DNA of 64,000 nt from Pseudomonas sp. Irchel s3b2 (GCF_900187445.1 NZ_FYEB01000004.1:1-64000); one strand, 5' to 3'; shown: positions 1-7,734, counted from the stretch's first letter. Notes: a model not told the origin generated them from the sequence alone. A program made the numbers and translations.

Positions 1-101
1 CATTGGAACCACCTGATCCCATCCCGAACTCAGCAGTGAAACGATGCATCGCCGATGGTAGTGTGGGGTTTCCCCATGTGAGAGTAGGTCATCGTCAAGA
101 T
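1..101 (+). rRNA. rrf: 5S ribosomal RNA, 3' part
   Basis: The first ~100 bases match the middle and 3' end of bacterial 5S rRNA: the conserved CCGAACTCAG loop, the GCCGATGGTAGTGTGGGG helix region and the GAGAGTAGG segment are all present. The 5' ~15-20 bases lie outside the window, so the gene is truncated by the window edge. It would be the last gene of an rRNA operon transcribed rightwards and is followed at once by a strong terminator. Confidence 0.95.
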
Positions 102-110
102 TAAATTCCG

Positions 111-146
111 AAACCCCTATCTGCGTATGCAGGTAGGGGTTTTGTT
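111..146 (+). terminator. Rho-independent terminator of the rRNA operon
   Basis: A 14-bp stem (AAACCCCTATCTGC / GCAGGTAGGGGTTT) with a GTAT loop is followed by a T-rich run. It starts about 10 bases after the mature 5S end. Confidence 0.9.
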
Positions 147-319
147 TTGTCTGCAGAAAAATACCGTGGTGGCTATACCGGGCTGCATTGTTCATGAAGT
201 TTCGGTAGAACGGGCGCTAAAGTAGCCACGCCGTTTTTGGTATGGTGCAGCTCGTTTTTACGGACTGATTTCAAGCCCACGAATCGGCGCCCCTCCACAG
301 TCTAAGAGCTGCTGCAGAA

Positions 320-2212
320 ATGCCCGAACCGATACCGATCAAGGACCACGAAAAAGAGACGCGCCTCGTCAACAAAAGACTGATGGCCTGCGCCTTGTTC
401 GTCGTCATTATTACCTGTGCGCTGGTGGTGCGCCTTTATGTTTTGCAGGTGGTCGAGTACGACTACCACTCGACGATTTCTGAAAACAATCGTGTACACG
501 TATTGCCGATCGCCCCTACCCGCGGGTTGATTTATGACCGCAACGGCGTGCTTCTGGCGGACAATCGGCCCAGTTACAACCTGACCATCACCCGCGAACG
601 CGCCTCCGACGTCAAAGAAGAACTGGATGACGTGGTCAACCTCCTGCACCTGCCGGCAGAAGACCGCACACTGTTCGACAAGGCGATGACGCAGGCTCGA
701 CACCCCTTCGTGCCAGTTACCTTGTTCTATGAACTCAGCGAAGAACAGATCGCAGTACTGGCAGTCAACGAGTTCCGTTTGCCAGGAATCGATATCGAGC
801 CACAGTTCGTTCGCCACTACCCGATGGGCGCGCACTTTGCCCATTCGATCGGTTACGTCGGCCGCATCAACGAGAAAGAATCCAAGGCCCTGGATACGGT
901 GGAATATCGTGGCACCCAATCCATCGGCAAGACCGGCATCGAGAAGTTCTACGAGTCCGAGTTGCACGGCCATGTGGGTTATGAAGAAGTCGAAACCAAC
1001 GCTCAGGGCCGCGTGCTGCGGGTGCTCAAGCACACTGATCCGGTCCCTGGCAAAAACATTGTCCTGAGCCTAGACGTCAAACTTCAGGAAGCTGCCGAGC
1101 AGGCATTGGGCGATCGCCGTGGCTCGGTGGTCGCTCTCGATCCGTCGACCGGTGAAGTGCTGGCCATGGTCAGTAAGCCAAGCTTCGACCCAAATATGTT
1201 CGTGACGGGCATCAGCTTCAAGGAATACGCGGCGCTGCACGATTCCATCGACCGGCCGCTGTTCAATCGTGTGCTGCGTGGGCTCTACGCGCCGGGCTCG
1301 ACCATCAAGCCAGAAGTGGCGATCGCCGGCCTCGACGCCGGGGTGGTTACTCCGCAGACCCGCGTCTTCGATCCGGGTTATTACCAGCTACCGGACTTCG
1401 ATCATAAATACCGTAACTGGAACCACAGTGGCGATGGTTGGGTGGACATGGACGCGGCGATCATGCGTTCCAACGACACCTACTTCTACGATTTGGCGCA
1501 TAAGCTGGGCATCGACCGTCTGCACGACTACATGGCGATGTTCGGCCTCGGCGAGAAGGTTTCGCTGGACATGTTCGAAGAGTCTGCGGGGTTGATGCCA
1601 TCCCAGGCCTGGAAACGCGCCACGCGCCGTCAGCCGTGGTTCCCCGGCGAGACAGTGATCCTCGGCATCGGCCAGGGCTACATGCAGGTCACGCCCCTGC
1701 AGCTGGCCCAAGCCACCGCGCTGATCGCCAACAAAGGTGTATGGAACCGACCGCACCTGGCCAAAACGGTGGATGGCGTAGCGCCGGTGGATGAGCATCC
1801 GATGCCGAACATTTTGCTCAAGGACCCGCGTGACTGGGAGCAGGTCAACCACGGCATGCAGATGGTGATGCACGACGCTCGCGGAATTGCCCGAGCGGCA
1901 GCGGCGGGGGCTCAGTATCGCATCGCCGGCAAAAGCGGGACCGCGCAAGTGGTGGCGATCAAGCAGGGTGAGCGCTACAACCGGGCGAAAACCCTGGAGC
2001 GCAACCGTGACAATGCGTTGTTCGTCGGTTTCGCCCCGGCCGAGAATCCGAAGATTGTCATCTCGGTCATGATCGAAAACGGCGAGGCCGGAGGTCGCGT
2101 CGCCGGTCCCGTGTTACGGCAGATCATGGACGCCTGGCTGCTCGATCAGGACGGCCACCTGAAGCCGCAATACGCCGCACCGAGCAAAACGCCGGGCGAC
2201 CCTCACGTCTAG
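320..2212 (+). CDS. mrdA: Penicillin-binding protein 2 (peptidoglycan transpeptidase), paralogue
   Basis: A 630-residue class B penicillin-binding protein. It has a short cytoplasmic N-terminus, one membrane anchor (about residues 22-45), a PBP dimerisation domain and a C-terminal transpeptidase domain. The serine active-site motif is in GSTIKP (S-x-x-K, near residue 327), SND is the S-x-N motif, and KSGTAQ is the K-S/T-G motif. Family knowledge: PBP2 cross-links peptidoglycan during elongation together with RodA. Here the gene stands alone after an rRNA operon, without rlmH, rodA, mltB or rlpA, so it is probably a second PBP2 copy rather than the elongasome gene of the main dcw-like cluster. 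The spacing to an upstream purine-rich stretch is acceptable but the ribosome-binding site is weak. The symbol refers to the family; this copy could carry a paralogue number. Confidence 0.9.
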   Translation: MPEPIPIKDHEKETRLVNKRLMACALFVVIITCALVVRLYVLQVVEYDYHSTISENNRVHVLPIAPTRGLIYDRNGVLLADNRPSYNLTITRERASDVKEELDDVVNLLHLPAEDRTLFDKAMTQARHPFVPVTLFYELSEEQIAVLAVNEFRLPGIDIEPQFVRHYPMGAHFAHSIGYVGRINEKESKALDTVEYRGTQSIGKTGIEKFYESELHGHVGYEEVETNAQGRVLRVLKHTDPVPGKNIVLSLDVKLQEAAEQALGDRRGSVVALDPSTGEVLAMVSKPSFDPNMFVTGISFKEYAALHDSIDRPLFNRVLRGLYAPGSTIKPEVAIAGLDAGVVTPQTRVFDPGYYQLPDFDHKYRNWNHSGDGWVDMDAAIMRSNDTYFYDLAHKLGIDRLHDYMAMFGLGEKVSLDMFEESAGLMPSQAWKRATRRQPWFPGETVILGIGQGYMQVTPLQLAQATALIANKGVWNRPHLAKTVDGVAPVDEHPMPNILLKDPRDWEQVNHGMQMVMHDARGIARAAAAGAQYRIAGKSGTAQVVAIKQGERYNRAKTLERNRDNALFVGFAPAENPKIVISVMIENGEAGGRVAGPVLRQIMDAWLLDQDGHLKPQYAAPSKTPGDPHV

Positions 2213-2282
2213 GGCGGGGCCCTGTGGCATCCAGAGAGTCCTTTGTCGGCGGGTTTTGTATGATGCAGGGAGCCTCCAAGTA

Positions 2283-2301
2283 TTGTCGCAAATTGCGACA
2301 A
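2283..2301. promoter_or_regulatory. Perfect 19-bp palindrome, possible operator
   Basis: TTGTCGCAAATTGCGACAA is a perfect 9-1-9 palindrome about 125 bases upstream of the DUF1652 start and 70 bases after the PBP2 stop. It has no T-run, so it looks like a dimeric regulator site rather than a terminator. I do not recognise the regulator. Confidence 0.45.
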
Positions 2302-2427
2302 CCAATGAGGCGACGAGCAACCTGTTACGGTCTTGAGACACCTGCTATTGAGGATTAGAATTTTCGGGTTAATGGGTGAATGAGGGAGCATTTTCCCGGT
2401 CACACATCTGGCGTGAGGGAGGTAGCG

Positions 2428-2682
2428 ATGTTCCTTTCAACCCTGGAAATTCAAAACATCATTGAACATAGTTTTTTGCCCGCTGTGTGCACTTGCAGCA
2501 TGGAGGCGGACCAGTCCCTGACAATACGGGTCTGCGATTGCATGACCGGGAAAGTGGATCTGGTGGCCACCCATGTTCCGGTATGGACACTGGATAGCCC
2601 CCACGCGATCGCGTCGCTAGTGGCTGATATGCGGCAAAAAATCGAGGCTCACAAAGGCATTCACCCTCCGTTTTACCGTTGA
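2428..2682 (+). CDS. DUF1652 family protein
   Basis: An 84-residue protein with the typical beginning of the Pseudomonas DUF1652 family (Leu-Glu-Ile-Gln-Asn-Ile-Ile-Glu near the N-terminus, then a Cys-Thr-Cys strand). The ATG at 2428 is chosen because GAGGGAGG lies just upstream; an earlier in-frame ATG at 2380 has no such site. No signal peptide or membrane segment is seen. The family has no established function. It is monocistronic in this context, with a palindromic possible operator upstream. Confidence 0.8.
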   Translation: MFLSTLEIQNIIEHSFLPAVCTCSMEADQSLTIRVCDCMTGKVDLVATHVPVWTLDSPHAIASLVADMRQKIEAHKGIHPPFYR

Positions 2683-2726
2683 ACCTGCGTCACGCCGCGC
2701 GACGTTGGCGGTGCGGCGCGTCTCCA

Positions 2727-2753
2727 GTAGGAGCGGGCTTGCCCGCGAAGAGG
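2727..2753. repeat. Half REP element (GTAGGAGCGGGCTTGCCCGCG family)
   Basis: A single arm containing GCGGGCTTGCCCGC. It belongs to the same repeat family as the copies near 48216, 49180 and 59841. It lies between the convergent DUF1652 and LprI-like genes. Confidence 0.7.
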
Positions 2754-2773
2754 CCCTCAAAAACACCGCCGCA

Positions 2774-3175
2774 TCAAGTCCCAGGCACCGGACAACTCAA
2801 ATCCCCTTCCTGACACTTCAAGTAAGTCCTGAACGCCTCGACTCGCGCCTTGGTCAGCTCAGTGGTGCAGCTGCTATAGATCAGCGGATACACGCTGCCA
2901 CCCGCCACCCCGGACGCCGAGAACTTGCACTCGGCATCGCGAAACCCAATCCATGAGCGCTGCGCACCGACCAACAGTTTTTTGGCCTCGGGATTGTCCT
3001 TCAACCGCGTGGTGATCTGCTGATAAAGCGCATTCAGCTCCTTGTCGGCCGCCTTGTACTGCTGCGCTGCGCACTGATTCATCGTCCCCTGGTCGGTGGC
3101 GTTGGCGCAGTCGATGGCATGCGCAAGAGGAGTGAACAACAGCGGCGTCAGCGCAAGAAGAAAACGTGGGGGCAT
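2774..3175 (-). CDS. Lysozyme inhibitor LprI-like protein (DUF1311)
   Basis: A 133-residue protein with a clear Sec signal peptide (residues 1-20, cleavage after Ala-His-Ala) and a mature LprI-N/DUF1311 domain. The domain is recognised by paired cysteines (DCANA, NQCAAQ, ECKF, SSCT), the helix Ala-Asp-Lys-Glu-Leu-Asn and the RSWIGFRDAEC segment. Some relatives (mycobacterial LprI) inhibit lysozyme; most are uncharacterised periplasmic proteins. Extra C-terminal cysteines (KCQEGDLSC) may form another disulfide. It is a single gene, convergent with the DUF1652 gene. Confidence 0.8.
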   Translation of the reverse strand: MPPRFLLALTPLLFTPLAHAIDCANATDQGTMNQCAAQQYKAADKELNALYQQITTRLKDNPEAKKLLVGAQRSWIGFRDAECKFSASGVAGGSVYPLIYSSCTTELTKARVEAFRTYLKCQEGDLSCPVPGT

Positions 3176-3276
3176 GGTGGGCTCGTTGTGATGATGGAAA
3201 GTTGGGGGCAGTGTAGCGGGGCGCCGCCAGCCGACAAATCAGAGCCTGACGTAACCCTTATGGTGTCTGCGGAAAA

Positions 3277-3675
3277 CTATGCCTGCCATTCAGGACACTT
3301 CTCATTTGATTCATATTCAAGCCAGGGCACTTCATGGGACGTCCAGATATGAGCCTGAGGTGTCATTTTCGGATCATCGTCAAGCGTCGCCACGCGAACG
3401 ATTACATGGGGTTGGGCCAAGCGTTCCGCCATCAAATGCGATCCGCAGATCGAACAGAAATACCGAAGCTTGCCCGGTGACGACTCGTAGGTGCTTAGTC
3501 GGTCCTGTCCTTTTATCCAGCGAAAATGCTCACGCATGACCCCGGCCGTCGAGGCGAATGCCGCTGCGTGCGCCTTGCGACAGGTGTGGCAGTGGCAGTG
3601 ACTGATGGGCATGTCGAGGCTATCAAGTTCGTATTCGATGGCTTTGCACAAGCAGCTGCCATGCAAATTATTCAT
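3277..3675 (-). CDS. GFA family (glutathione-dependent formaldehyde-activating-like) protein
   Basis: A 132-residue zinc-binding Mss4-like fold protein. Metal-binding cysteines are visible in GSCLCK near the start, HCHCHTCRKAH (about residues 27-37) and FCSICGSH further on, which is the arrangement of the GFA/CENP-V family. The start at 3675 is chosen because the GSCLCK strand normally begins a few residues after the initiator; the open frame extends further upstream without family similarity. The family name derives from an enzyme that condenses formaldehyde with glutathione. Most single-copy genomic relatives have no proven substrate. Confidence 0.8.
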   Translation of the reverse strand: MNNLHGSCLCKAIEYELDSLDMPISHCHCHTCRKAHAAAFASTAGVMREHFRWIKGQDRLSTYESSPGKLRYFCSICGSHLMAERLAQPHVIVRVATLDDDPKMTPQAHIWTSHEVPWLEYESNEKCPEWQA

Positions 3676-3975
3676 GTGGCTTTTCCTGGTTGCGTGGCTG
3701 AGATGTCGGCAGCGGTGGCGGCCCGAAGCATCGCGCTGGTGCAGTTTCGCAGGCCAGCGCCGGGGAATGGCTTGAAGGCCATAATGAGCACCGGGCTCCA
3801 CCTCGCTGCAAACGTTAGCAGTTTCAGCTCGCTGACTCCCCCTTCAAACCAGAACTTATGGCCAAAACTGAGGCCGAATATTTCAGGTACGGGTGATTGC
3901 GACACCTGTTTGATACAACTTTTAGGTTGGTCTTATGGTCTTTACAGGCCTACTGTTCAATACAGGAGGTGACTT

Positions 3976-4464
3976 ATGAACCCAGCATCAGATCGCATCG
4001 AAAGGAAAATCCTGCTCAAGGTGCCGCGCTCGCAGGTCTGGCGTGTGCTGGCCAATGCCGAAGCCTTTGGGCAATGGTTCGGCGTGGCACTCGAAGGTAA
4101 GCGCTTTGTCGCCGGCGAGTGGACCCAGGGGCAGATTACTTACCCTGGTTATGAGCACTTGTTGTGGAATGTGCTGGTGGAGCGGGTCGAGCCGGAGCGG
4201 GTGTTTTCGTTTCGCTGGCACCCGTATGCAGTCGAACCCGATACCGATTACTCCCAGGAGCCCACCACGCTGGTGAAATTCGAACTCCAGGATATGGACG
4301 AAGGCACGTTGTTGACGGTCGTCGAGTCCGGTTTCGATCACATCCCTCAGTCGCGCAGGCTCAAGGCGTTCCGCATGGACAGCCGGGGTTGGGATGAGCA
4401 GATGAACAATATCGAACAGTTTCTGGAAACAAGTACCAAGACCCATGAGCGGCAGGGAGGTTGA
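3976..4464 (+). CDS. SRPBCC/AHSA1-domain protein
   Basis: A 162-residue protein of the START-like SRPBCC superfamily, activator-of-Hsp90-ATPase (AHSA1) branch. The N-terminal VPRSQVWRVLANAEAFGQWF segment, the central FSFRWHPYA strand and the C-terminal helix after GWDEQMNNIEQFL are typical. The start is supported by AGGAGGTGAC directly upstream. Members bind hydrophobic ligands, and many sit beside ArsR regulators; no such regulator is next to this copy. Its ligand is unknown. Confidence 0.8.
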   Translation: MNPASDRIERKILLKVPRSQVWRVLANAEAFGQWFGVALEGKRFVAGEWTQGQITYPGYEHLLWNVLVERVEPERVFSFRWHPYAVEPDTDYSQEPTTLVKFELQDMDEGTLLTVVESGFDHIPQSRRLKAFRMDSRGWDEQMNNIEQFLETSTKTHERQGG

Positions 4465-4537
4465 TGGCTGCAGGCCACGAAACACGGGGCTTCAGCGCAT
4501 GATGGCTGACTCGTCTAAGGGTTTTCGGAAGGACGGC

Positions 4538-4555
4538 TATGGCGAATGTCTTACA
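4538..4555 (+). promoter_or_regulatory. GacA-box-like upstream activating site of rsmX copy 1
   Basis: TATGGCGAATGTCTTACA. The right half (CTTACA) matches the GacA-dependent TGTAAG-N6-CTTACA site; the left half is degenerate. Its centre lies about 65 bases before the predicted small RNA start, the usual distance for rsmX/Y/Z genes. Confidence 0.55.
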
Positions 4556-4610
4556 CGCAGTAGTAGCTATGTCGTCTATTGCAGATTGGATCCCAAGCGT
4601 AATCTAGCTC

Positions 4611-4727
4611 CATCAACTGAAGCACAGGAAGTGCTCCAGGGTCACGGATGATCGACCATAGCAAGGATCGCTGCCGACAGGGAGTCGATATGGTCTTGGG
4701 AAAAACCCGCTTCGGCGGGTTTTTTTT
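4611..4727 (+). ncRNA. rsmX: RsmX-like regulatory small RNA, copy 1
   Basis: About 117 nt, beginning after a TAATCT -10-like box and ending at a GC-rich terminator (ACCCGC-TTCG-GCGGGT plus eight T). GGA triplets occur at 4627, 4646, 4665 and 4681. Several are displayed in small hairpin loops such as CAC-AGGAA-GTG and CGAC-AGGGA-GTCG. This is the hallmark of RNAs that titrate the translational repressors RsmA/RsmE in the Gac/Rsm cascade. The size, the GacA-like box and the tandem homologue at 4983 all fit RsmX. Identification is by structure, not by a database search. Some bases differ from copy 2 in loops and stems. Confidence 0.8.
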
Positions 4728-4756
4728 CGTCTTCAGAAAACTGAAACCCGATCTCC

Positions 4757-4889
4757 TGTAGCAGCTGCCGAAGGCTGCGTTCGGCTGCGAAGCAGTCGCA
4801 GAGTCAGACGCCGCGGTTTTTCAGTTTCACCATATTTGTAGGGTTTACGACTGCTTCGCAGCCGAACGCAGCCTTCGGCAGCTGCTACA
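4757..4889. repeat. REPIN-like long inverted repeat, copy 1 (TGTAGCAGCTGCCGAAGGCTGCG family)
   Basis: Two perfect 42-bp inverted arms (4757-4798 and 4848-4889) surround a 49-bp spacer. This is the form of a REPIN, two REP sequences in opposite orientation. A second copy follows rsmX copy 2. Confidence 0.85.
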
Positions 4890-4909
4890 AATGCAGATTT
4901 CAGGCATTG

Positions 4910-4927
4910 AATGGTCAATGGCTTACA
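4910..4927 (+). promoter_or_regulatory. GacA-box-like upstream activating site of rsmX copy 2
   Basis: AATGGTCAATGGCTTACA. It has a perfect right half CTTACA and a degenerate left half. It is centred about 65 bases upstream of the predicted start of the second small RNA, the same geometry as copy 1. Confidence 0.55.
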
Positions 4928-4982
4928 CGGAGCCGGTGGTATGTCGTCTTTTGATGCTTAACCGGTGCGTTTAATCTGGATC

Positions 4983-5099
4983 CATCAACTGAAGCACAGG
5001 AGGTGCTCAGGGTCATGGATGATCGACCATTAGCCAGGATGGCTGTCGACAGGATGTCGCAATGGTCTTGAGAAACCCGCTTAGGCGGGTTTTTTTTCG
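4983..5099 (+). ncRNA. rsmX: RsmX-like regulatory small RNA, copy 2
   Basis: About 117 nt, starting after TTAATCT and ending at ACCCGC-TTAG-GCGGGT plus eight T. GGA triplets lie at 4999, 5017, 5037 and 5052. Two are presented in near-ideal hairpin loops, AGCC-AGGAT-GGCT and CGAC-AGGAT-GTCG, with others in CACAGGAGGTG and CATGGATG. This is the architecture for binding RsmA/RsmE dimers. It is clearly the tandem homologue of the copy at 4611, and the stems are cleaner here, so this may be the more active copy. Confidence 0.85.
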
Positions 5100-5126
5100 T
5101 CTTCAGAAAACTGAAACCCGATCCCT

Positions 5127-5259
5127 TGTAGCAGCTGCCGAAGGCTGCGTTCGACTGCGCAGCAGTCGCAGAATCAGACGCCGCGGTTTTTCAGTTTCAC
5201 CGTGCTTGTAGGATATACGACTGTTTCGCAGCCGAACGCAGCCTTCGGCAGCTGCTACA
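5127..5259. repeat. REPIN-like long inverted repeat, copy 2
   Basis: Same family and layout as the element at 4757, with a few substitutions in the left arm (TCGACTGCGCAGCAGTCG in place of TCGGCTGCGAAGCAGTCG). It occupies the same position relative to the second rsmX terminator, showing that RNA gene and REPIN were duplicated together. Confidence 0.8.
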
Positions 5260-5280
5260 GGGGCAGGTTTTCAGGCGTTG

Positions 5281-5298
5281 GATGGTCAAAGGCTTACA
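5281..5298 (+). promoter_or_regulatory. Orphan third GacA-box-like site
   Basis: GATGGTCAAAGGCTTACA is nearly the same as the box before rsmX copy 2 and sits at the same distance after the second REPIN. No third small RNA follows: the 3' end of the AraC-type gene begins 38 bases later. It looks like the end of the duplicated unit. Confidence 0.45.
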
Positions 5299-5335
5299 TG
5301 CTTTCCCTGCCTGATTCGGTTTGCGTGGAAAATCT

Positions 5336-6262
5336 CTAGATCGCCTGAGCGCGTAGTCGGGCGAGGTCCTTGATCGGCGAGGCGCCGAACAGACGGCTGT
5401 ATTCACGACTGAATTGCGAAGGACTTTCATAGCCCATTTTGTAGCCGATTGATGAAACGTCGCTGCTCTCCGACAACAGCAGCCGCCGCGCTTCCTGCAA
5501 GCGCAATTGCTTCTGATACTGCAACGGGCTCATGGCCGTCACCGATTTGAAGCGGTGATGCAGCGCCGAGGTGCTGAGGTTAATCATCTGCGCCAGGTTT
5601 TCGATGCTCAGGGGGTCGGCGTAATGGTTGTTCAGCCATTCGATAGCACGGCTGATGCGGTGGGTCTGGGTGTCTGGGATGGCGATTTCATGCAAGCGCT
5701 GGCCCTGCTCGCCGCGCAATAACCGATAGAAGATTTCCTGTTGCGCCAGTGGCGCCAGGGTCGCGATATCGTCCGGGGTTTCCAGCAACCTCAGTAGTCG
5801 TAACACGGCATCGAGCAAAGGCGCGTCGATTCGGTCCAGAAACAGCCCACGTCCAGAATCCCTCACCCCGGAGGGGCTGACATCGGCGATCAAACGACAG
5901 ATCTGCGCCGGGTCGATATCCAGACGCAAACACAGATAAGGCCGGTCCGGGCTGGCCTCGATCACTTTGCCGGCCAAGGGCAGGGTGACCGACACCACCA
6001 GGTAATTGAGCGGGTCGTAAACATAGCTTTCAGCGGCCAGGCGTACTTCCTTGCGTCCTTCGACAATCACGCACAGTCCCGGTTTGTGCACTGTGTGCAG
6101 GTCTTCGGTGGGATGGTCGCTGCGGATCAGGTGTAAGTCCTTGATCGGTGTGGCGTGAACGCCGTATCCCGGGGCAAAGCGCTTCATCAGGCTCACCAGT
6201 TCGGCGCGCCGAACGTCGATGCCGTCCTGGGGTAGGGCATTCGCGGAAATGGAAGTCGTCAT
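5336..6262 (-). CDS. AraC-family transcriptional regulator
   Basis: A 308-residue regulator. The N-terminal half is the AraC_N (cupin-like effector) domain found in AraC proteins that sit beside oxidoreductases; the C-terminal ~100 residues carry two helix-turn-helix motifs (SIENLAQMINLSTSALHHRF and the region ending in GYESPSQFSREY). The start at 6262 is chosen because AGGGAG precedes it; an in-frame ATG three codons earlier overlaps that site. It is divergent from the short-chain dehydrogenase gene at 6464 with ~200 bases between, the usual layout of a regulator and its target. The inducer is unknown. Confidence 0.85.
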   Translation of the reverse strand: MTTSISANALPQDGIDVRRAELVSLMKRFAPGYGVHATPIKDLHLIRSDHPTEDLHTVHKPGLCVIVEGRKEVRLAAESYVYDPLNYLVVSVTLPLAGKVIEASPDRPYLCLRLDIDPAQICRLIADVSPSGVRDSGRGLFLDRIDAPLLDAVLRLLRLLETPDDIATLAPLAQQEIFYRLLRGEQGQRLHEIAIPDTQTHRISRAIEWLNNHYADPLSIENLAQMINLSTSALHHRFKSVTAMSPLQYQKQLRLQEARRLLLSESSDVSSIGYKMGYESPSQFSREYSRLFGASPIKDLARLRAQAI

Positions 6263-6463
6263 GCTGAACATCTCCCTGGCCGATGGTTGAATCGGGCTAG
6301 TAAAACCGATTGCGCGCGTGTCGGCCAGCGTCGGTTTCGCTGGTACAGGATCGTGCAAGAACCCAGGAGAAACCGGCTAACGAAACCTATCGAAGCGTCC
6401 TTAATCTGGACCTGTCGCAACGTCCCCTCCGGGATGTTCCAGCCTCCAGATAAGGAAAAAGTC

Positions 6464-7201
6464 ATGTCCAATATTCAAGGCAAAGTGGTTGTCATTACCG
6501 GCGCCAGCAGTGGAATCGGCGAGGCCAGCGCACGTCTTCTGGCCAAACAGGGCGCCCATGTGGTGCTCGGTGCCCGGCGGTTCGATCGTCTGGAAACACT
6601 GGTCGCAGAACTCAATGAGGCTGGCCAGAGCGCAGCGTTCAGGGCGGTGGACGTCACCCGCCGCGATGACATGCAGGCCTTCATCGATTTCGCCGTCGAA
6701 CGCTTTGGTCGGGTCGATGTGATCGTCAACAACGCCGGGGTCATGCCCCTGTCGAAACTCGAGGCGCTGAAGGTCGAGGAGTGGGACCGGATGATCGACG
6801 TCAACATCCGTGGCGTCCTTCACGGCATCGCTGCCGGGTTGCCATTGATGCAGCGACAGCGCTGCGGCCAGTTCATCAATATCGCCTCCATTGGTGCCTA
6901 CACCGTCAGCCCGACTGCCGCCGTGTATTGCGCCACCAAATTCGCCGTGCGGGCGATTTCCGAAGGCTTGCGTCAGGAAGTCGGGGGTGATGTGCGGGTC
7001 ACGGTGATTTCCCCCGGCGTGACTGAATCCGAACTGGCCGAGAGCATTTCCGATGCCGGTGGCCGCGCCGAAATGCGTGAATTCCGCAAGATTGCCATTC
7101 CCGCCGAGGCTATCGCTCGGGCCATTGCCTACGCCATCGATCAGCCGGCCGATGTGGATGTCAGCGAATTGATCGTGCGGCCGACGGCCAGTCCGTTCTG
7201 A
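6464..7201 (+). CDS. SDR family NAD(P)-dependent oxidoreductase
   Basis: A 245-residue classical short-chain dehydrogenase. The cofactor motif TGASSGIGE is at residues ~12-20, NNAGV is near residue 90, and the catalytic Ser plus Tyr-x-x-x-Lys are seen in the stretch ending YCATKFAV. ATG 6464 follows AAGGAAAAAG. Length and motifs are complete. It is probably controlled by the divergent AraC regulator, and a small Atu4866-type gene follows 32 bases downstream. The substrate cannot be told from sequence. Confidence 0.88.
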   Translation: MSNIQGKVVVITGASSGIGEASARLLAKQGAHVVLGARRFDRLETLVAELNEAGQSAAFRAVDVTRRDDMQAFIDFAVERFGRVDVIVNNAGVMPLSKLEALKVEEWDRMIDVNIRGVLHGIAAGLPLMQRQRCGQFINIASIGAYTVSPTAAVYCATKFAVRAISEGLRQEVGGDVRVTVISPGVTESELAESISDAGGRAEMREFRKIAIPAEAIARAIAYAIDQPADVDVSELIVRPTASPF

Positions 7202-7233
7202 ATCGGCACCTATTCGAAATCGGAAGAACTGAG

Positions 7234-7491
7234 ATGACTAAACCATCAGGCAATCAAGATAAATACGTCGGCCTGTGGGTTACCGCCGACGGCGTGATCC
7301 GCCATCAACTGCTGCGCGGCGGTCGCTACGACGAAGCTCGCGGCCATCGTGAAAGCGCCTATCTGGGTCGCTATTGGCTGGAGGGTGACCACATCGAATA
7401 TGTCGACGACACCGGTTTCACGGCTGACGGCGACTTTCGCGACGGAGTGCTCTATCACGCCGGGATGGTGCTGTACCGCCGGCCGGAGTGA
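7234..7491 (+). CDS. Atu4866 domain-containing small protein
   Basis: An 85-residue protein matching the Atu4866 family pattern: an N-terminal YVGLWVTADGVIRHQLL strand pair, a central GRYDEARG, then a GRYWLEGDHIEYVDDTGFTA block and a final YHAGMVLYR strand. The family folds as a small beta-barrel and has no known function. It often lies next to SDR genes with AraC regulators, as here, 32 bases after the SDR stop and in the same direction. GAACTGAG lies upstream of the ATG. Confidence 0.8.
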   Translation: MTKPSGNQDKYVGLWVTADGVIRHQLLRGGRYDEARGHRESAYLGRYWLEGDHIEYVDDTGFTADGDFRDGVLYHAGMVLYRRPE

Positions 7492-7649
7492 CGCGTCATC
7501 GCGATTGCCAGAAGGCCGGTGACCCGGACAAGATTGCCTTGGCAATCATCCAGGCGGCCAATGTCGGCGAGCCGACGCTGCACTTGTTTATGGGCCAGAT
7601 TGCGGTTGACCTGGCGCAGCAGAAAATTACCCGGGTGCAGCAGGACTGA
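7488..7649 (+). pseudogene. C-terminal remnant of a second short-chain dehydrogenase
   Basis: The frame reads on from the end of the Atu4866 gene as about 53 codons ending at 7649. It encodes a sequence (GDPDKIALAIIQAANVGEPT, then LHLFMGQIAVDLAQQKI) that resembles the last ~50 residues of SDR proteins of the type GDPxKxAxAI...P..L.LG..A. No Rossmann or catalytic portion is present in any frame upstream, so this is a decayed fragment of a second SDR gene. Confidence 0.6.
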
Positions 7650-7734
7650 ACCAGTGGCAAGCCACATCGCTGGCAACGGATTTTCCGGCCTGAGTAACTG
7701 GCTGCGGGGGCCTTGACTCCCGCAGCCGTTTCTT

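Noticed and set aside
4445-4651. 68-codon frame over the start of the first rsmX-like RNA
   Set aside because: It overlaps the promoter and 5' half of the RNA, and its sequence differs in the second copy by changes that break the frame.
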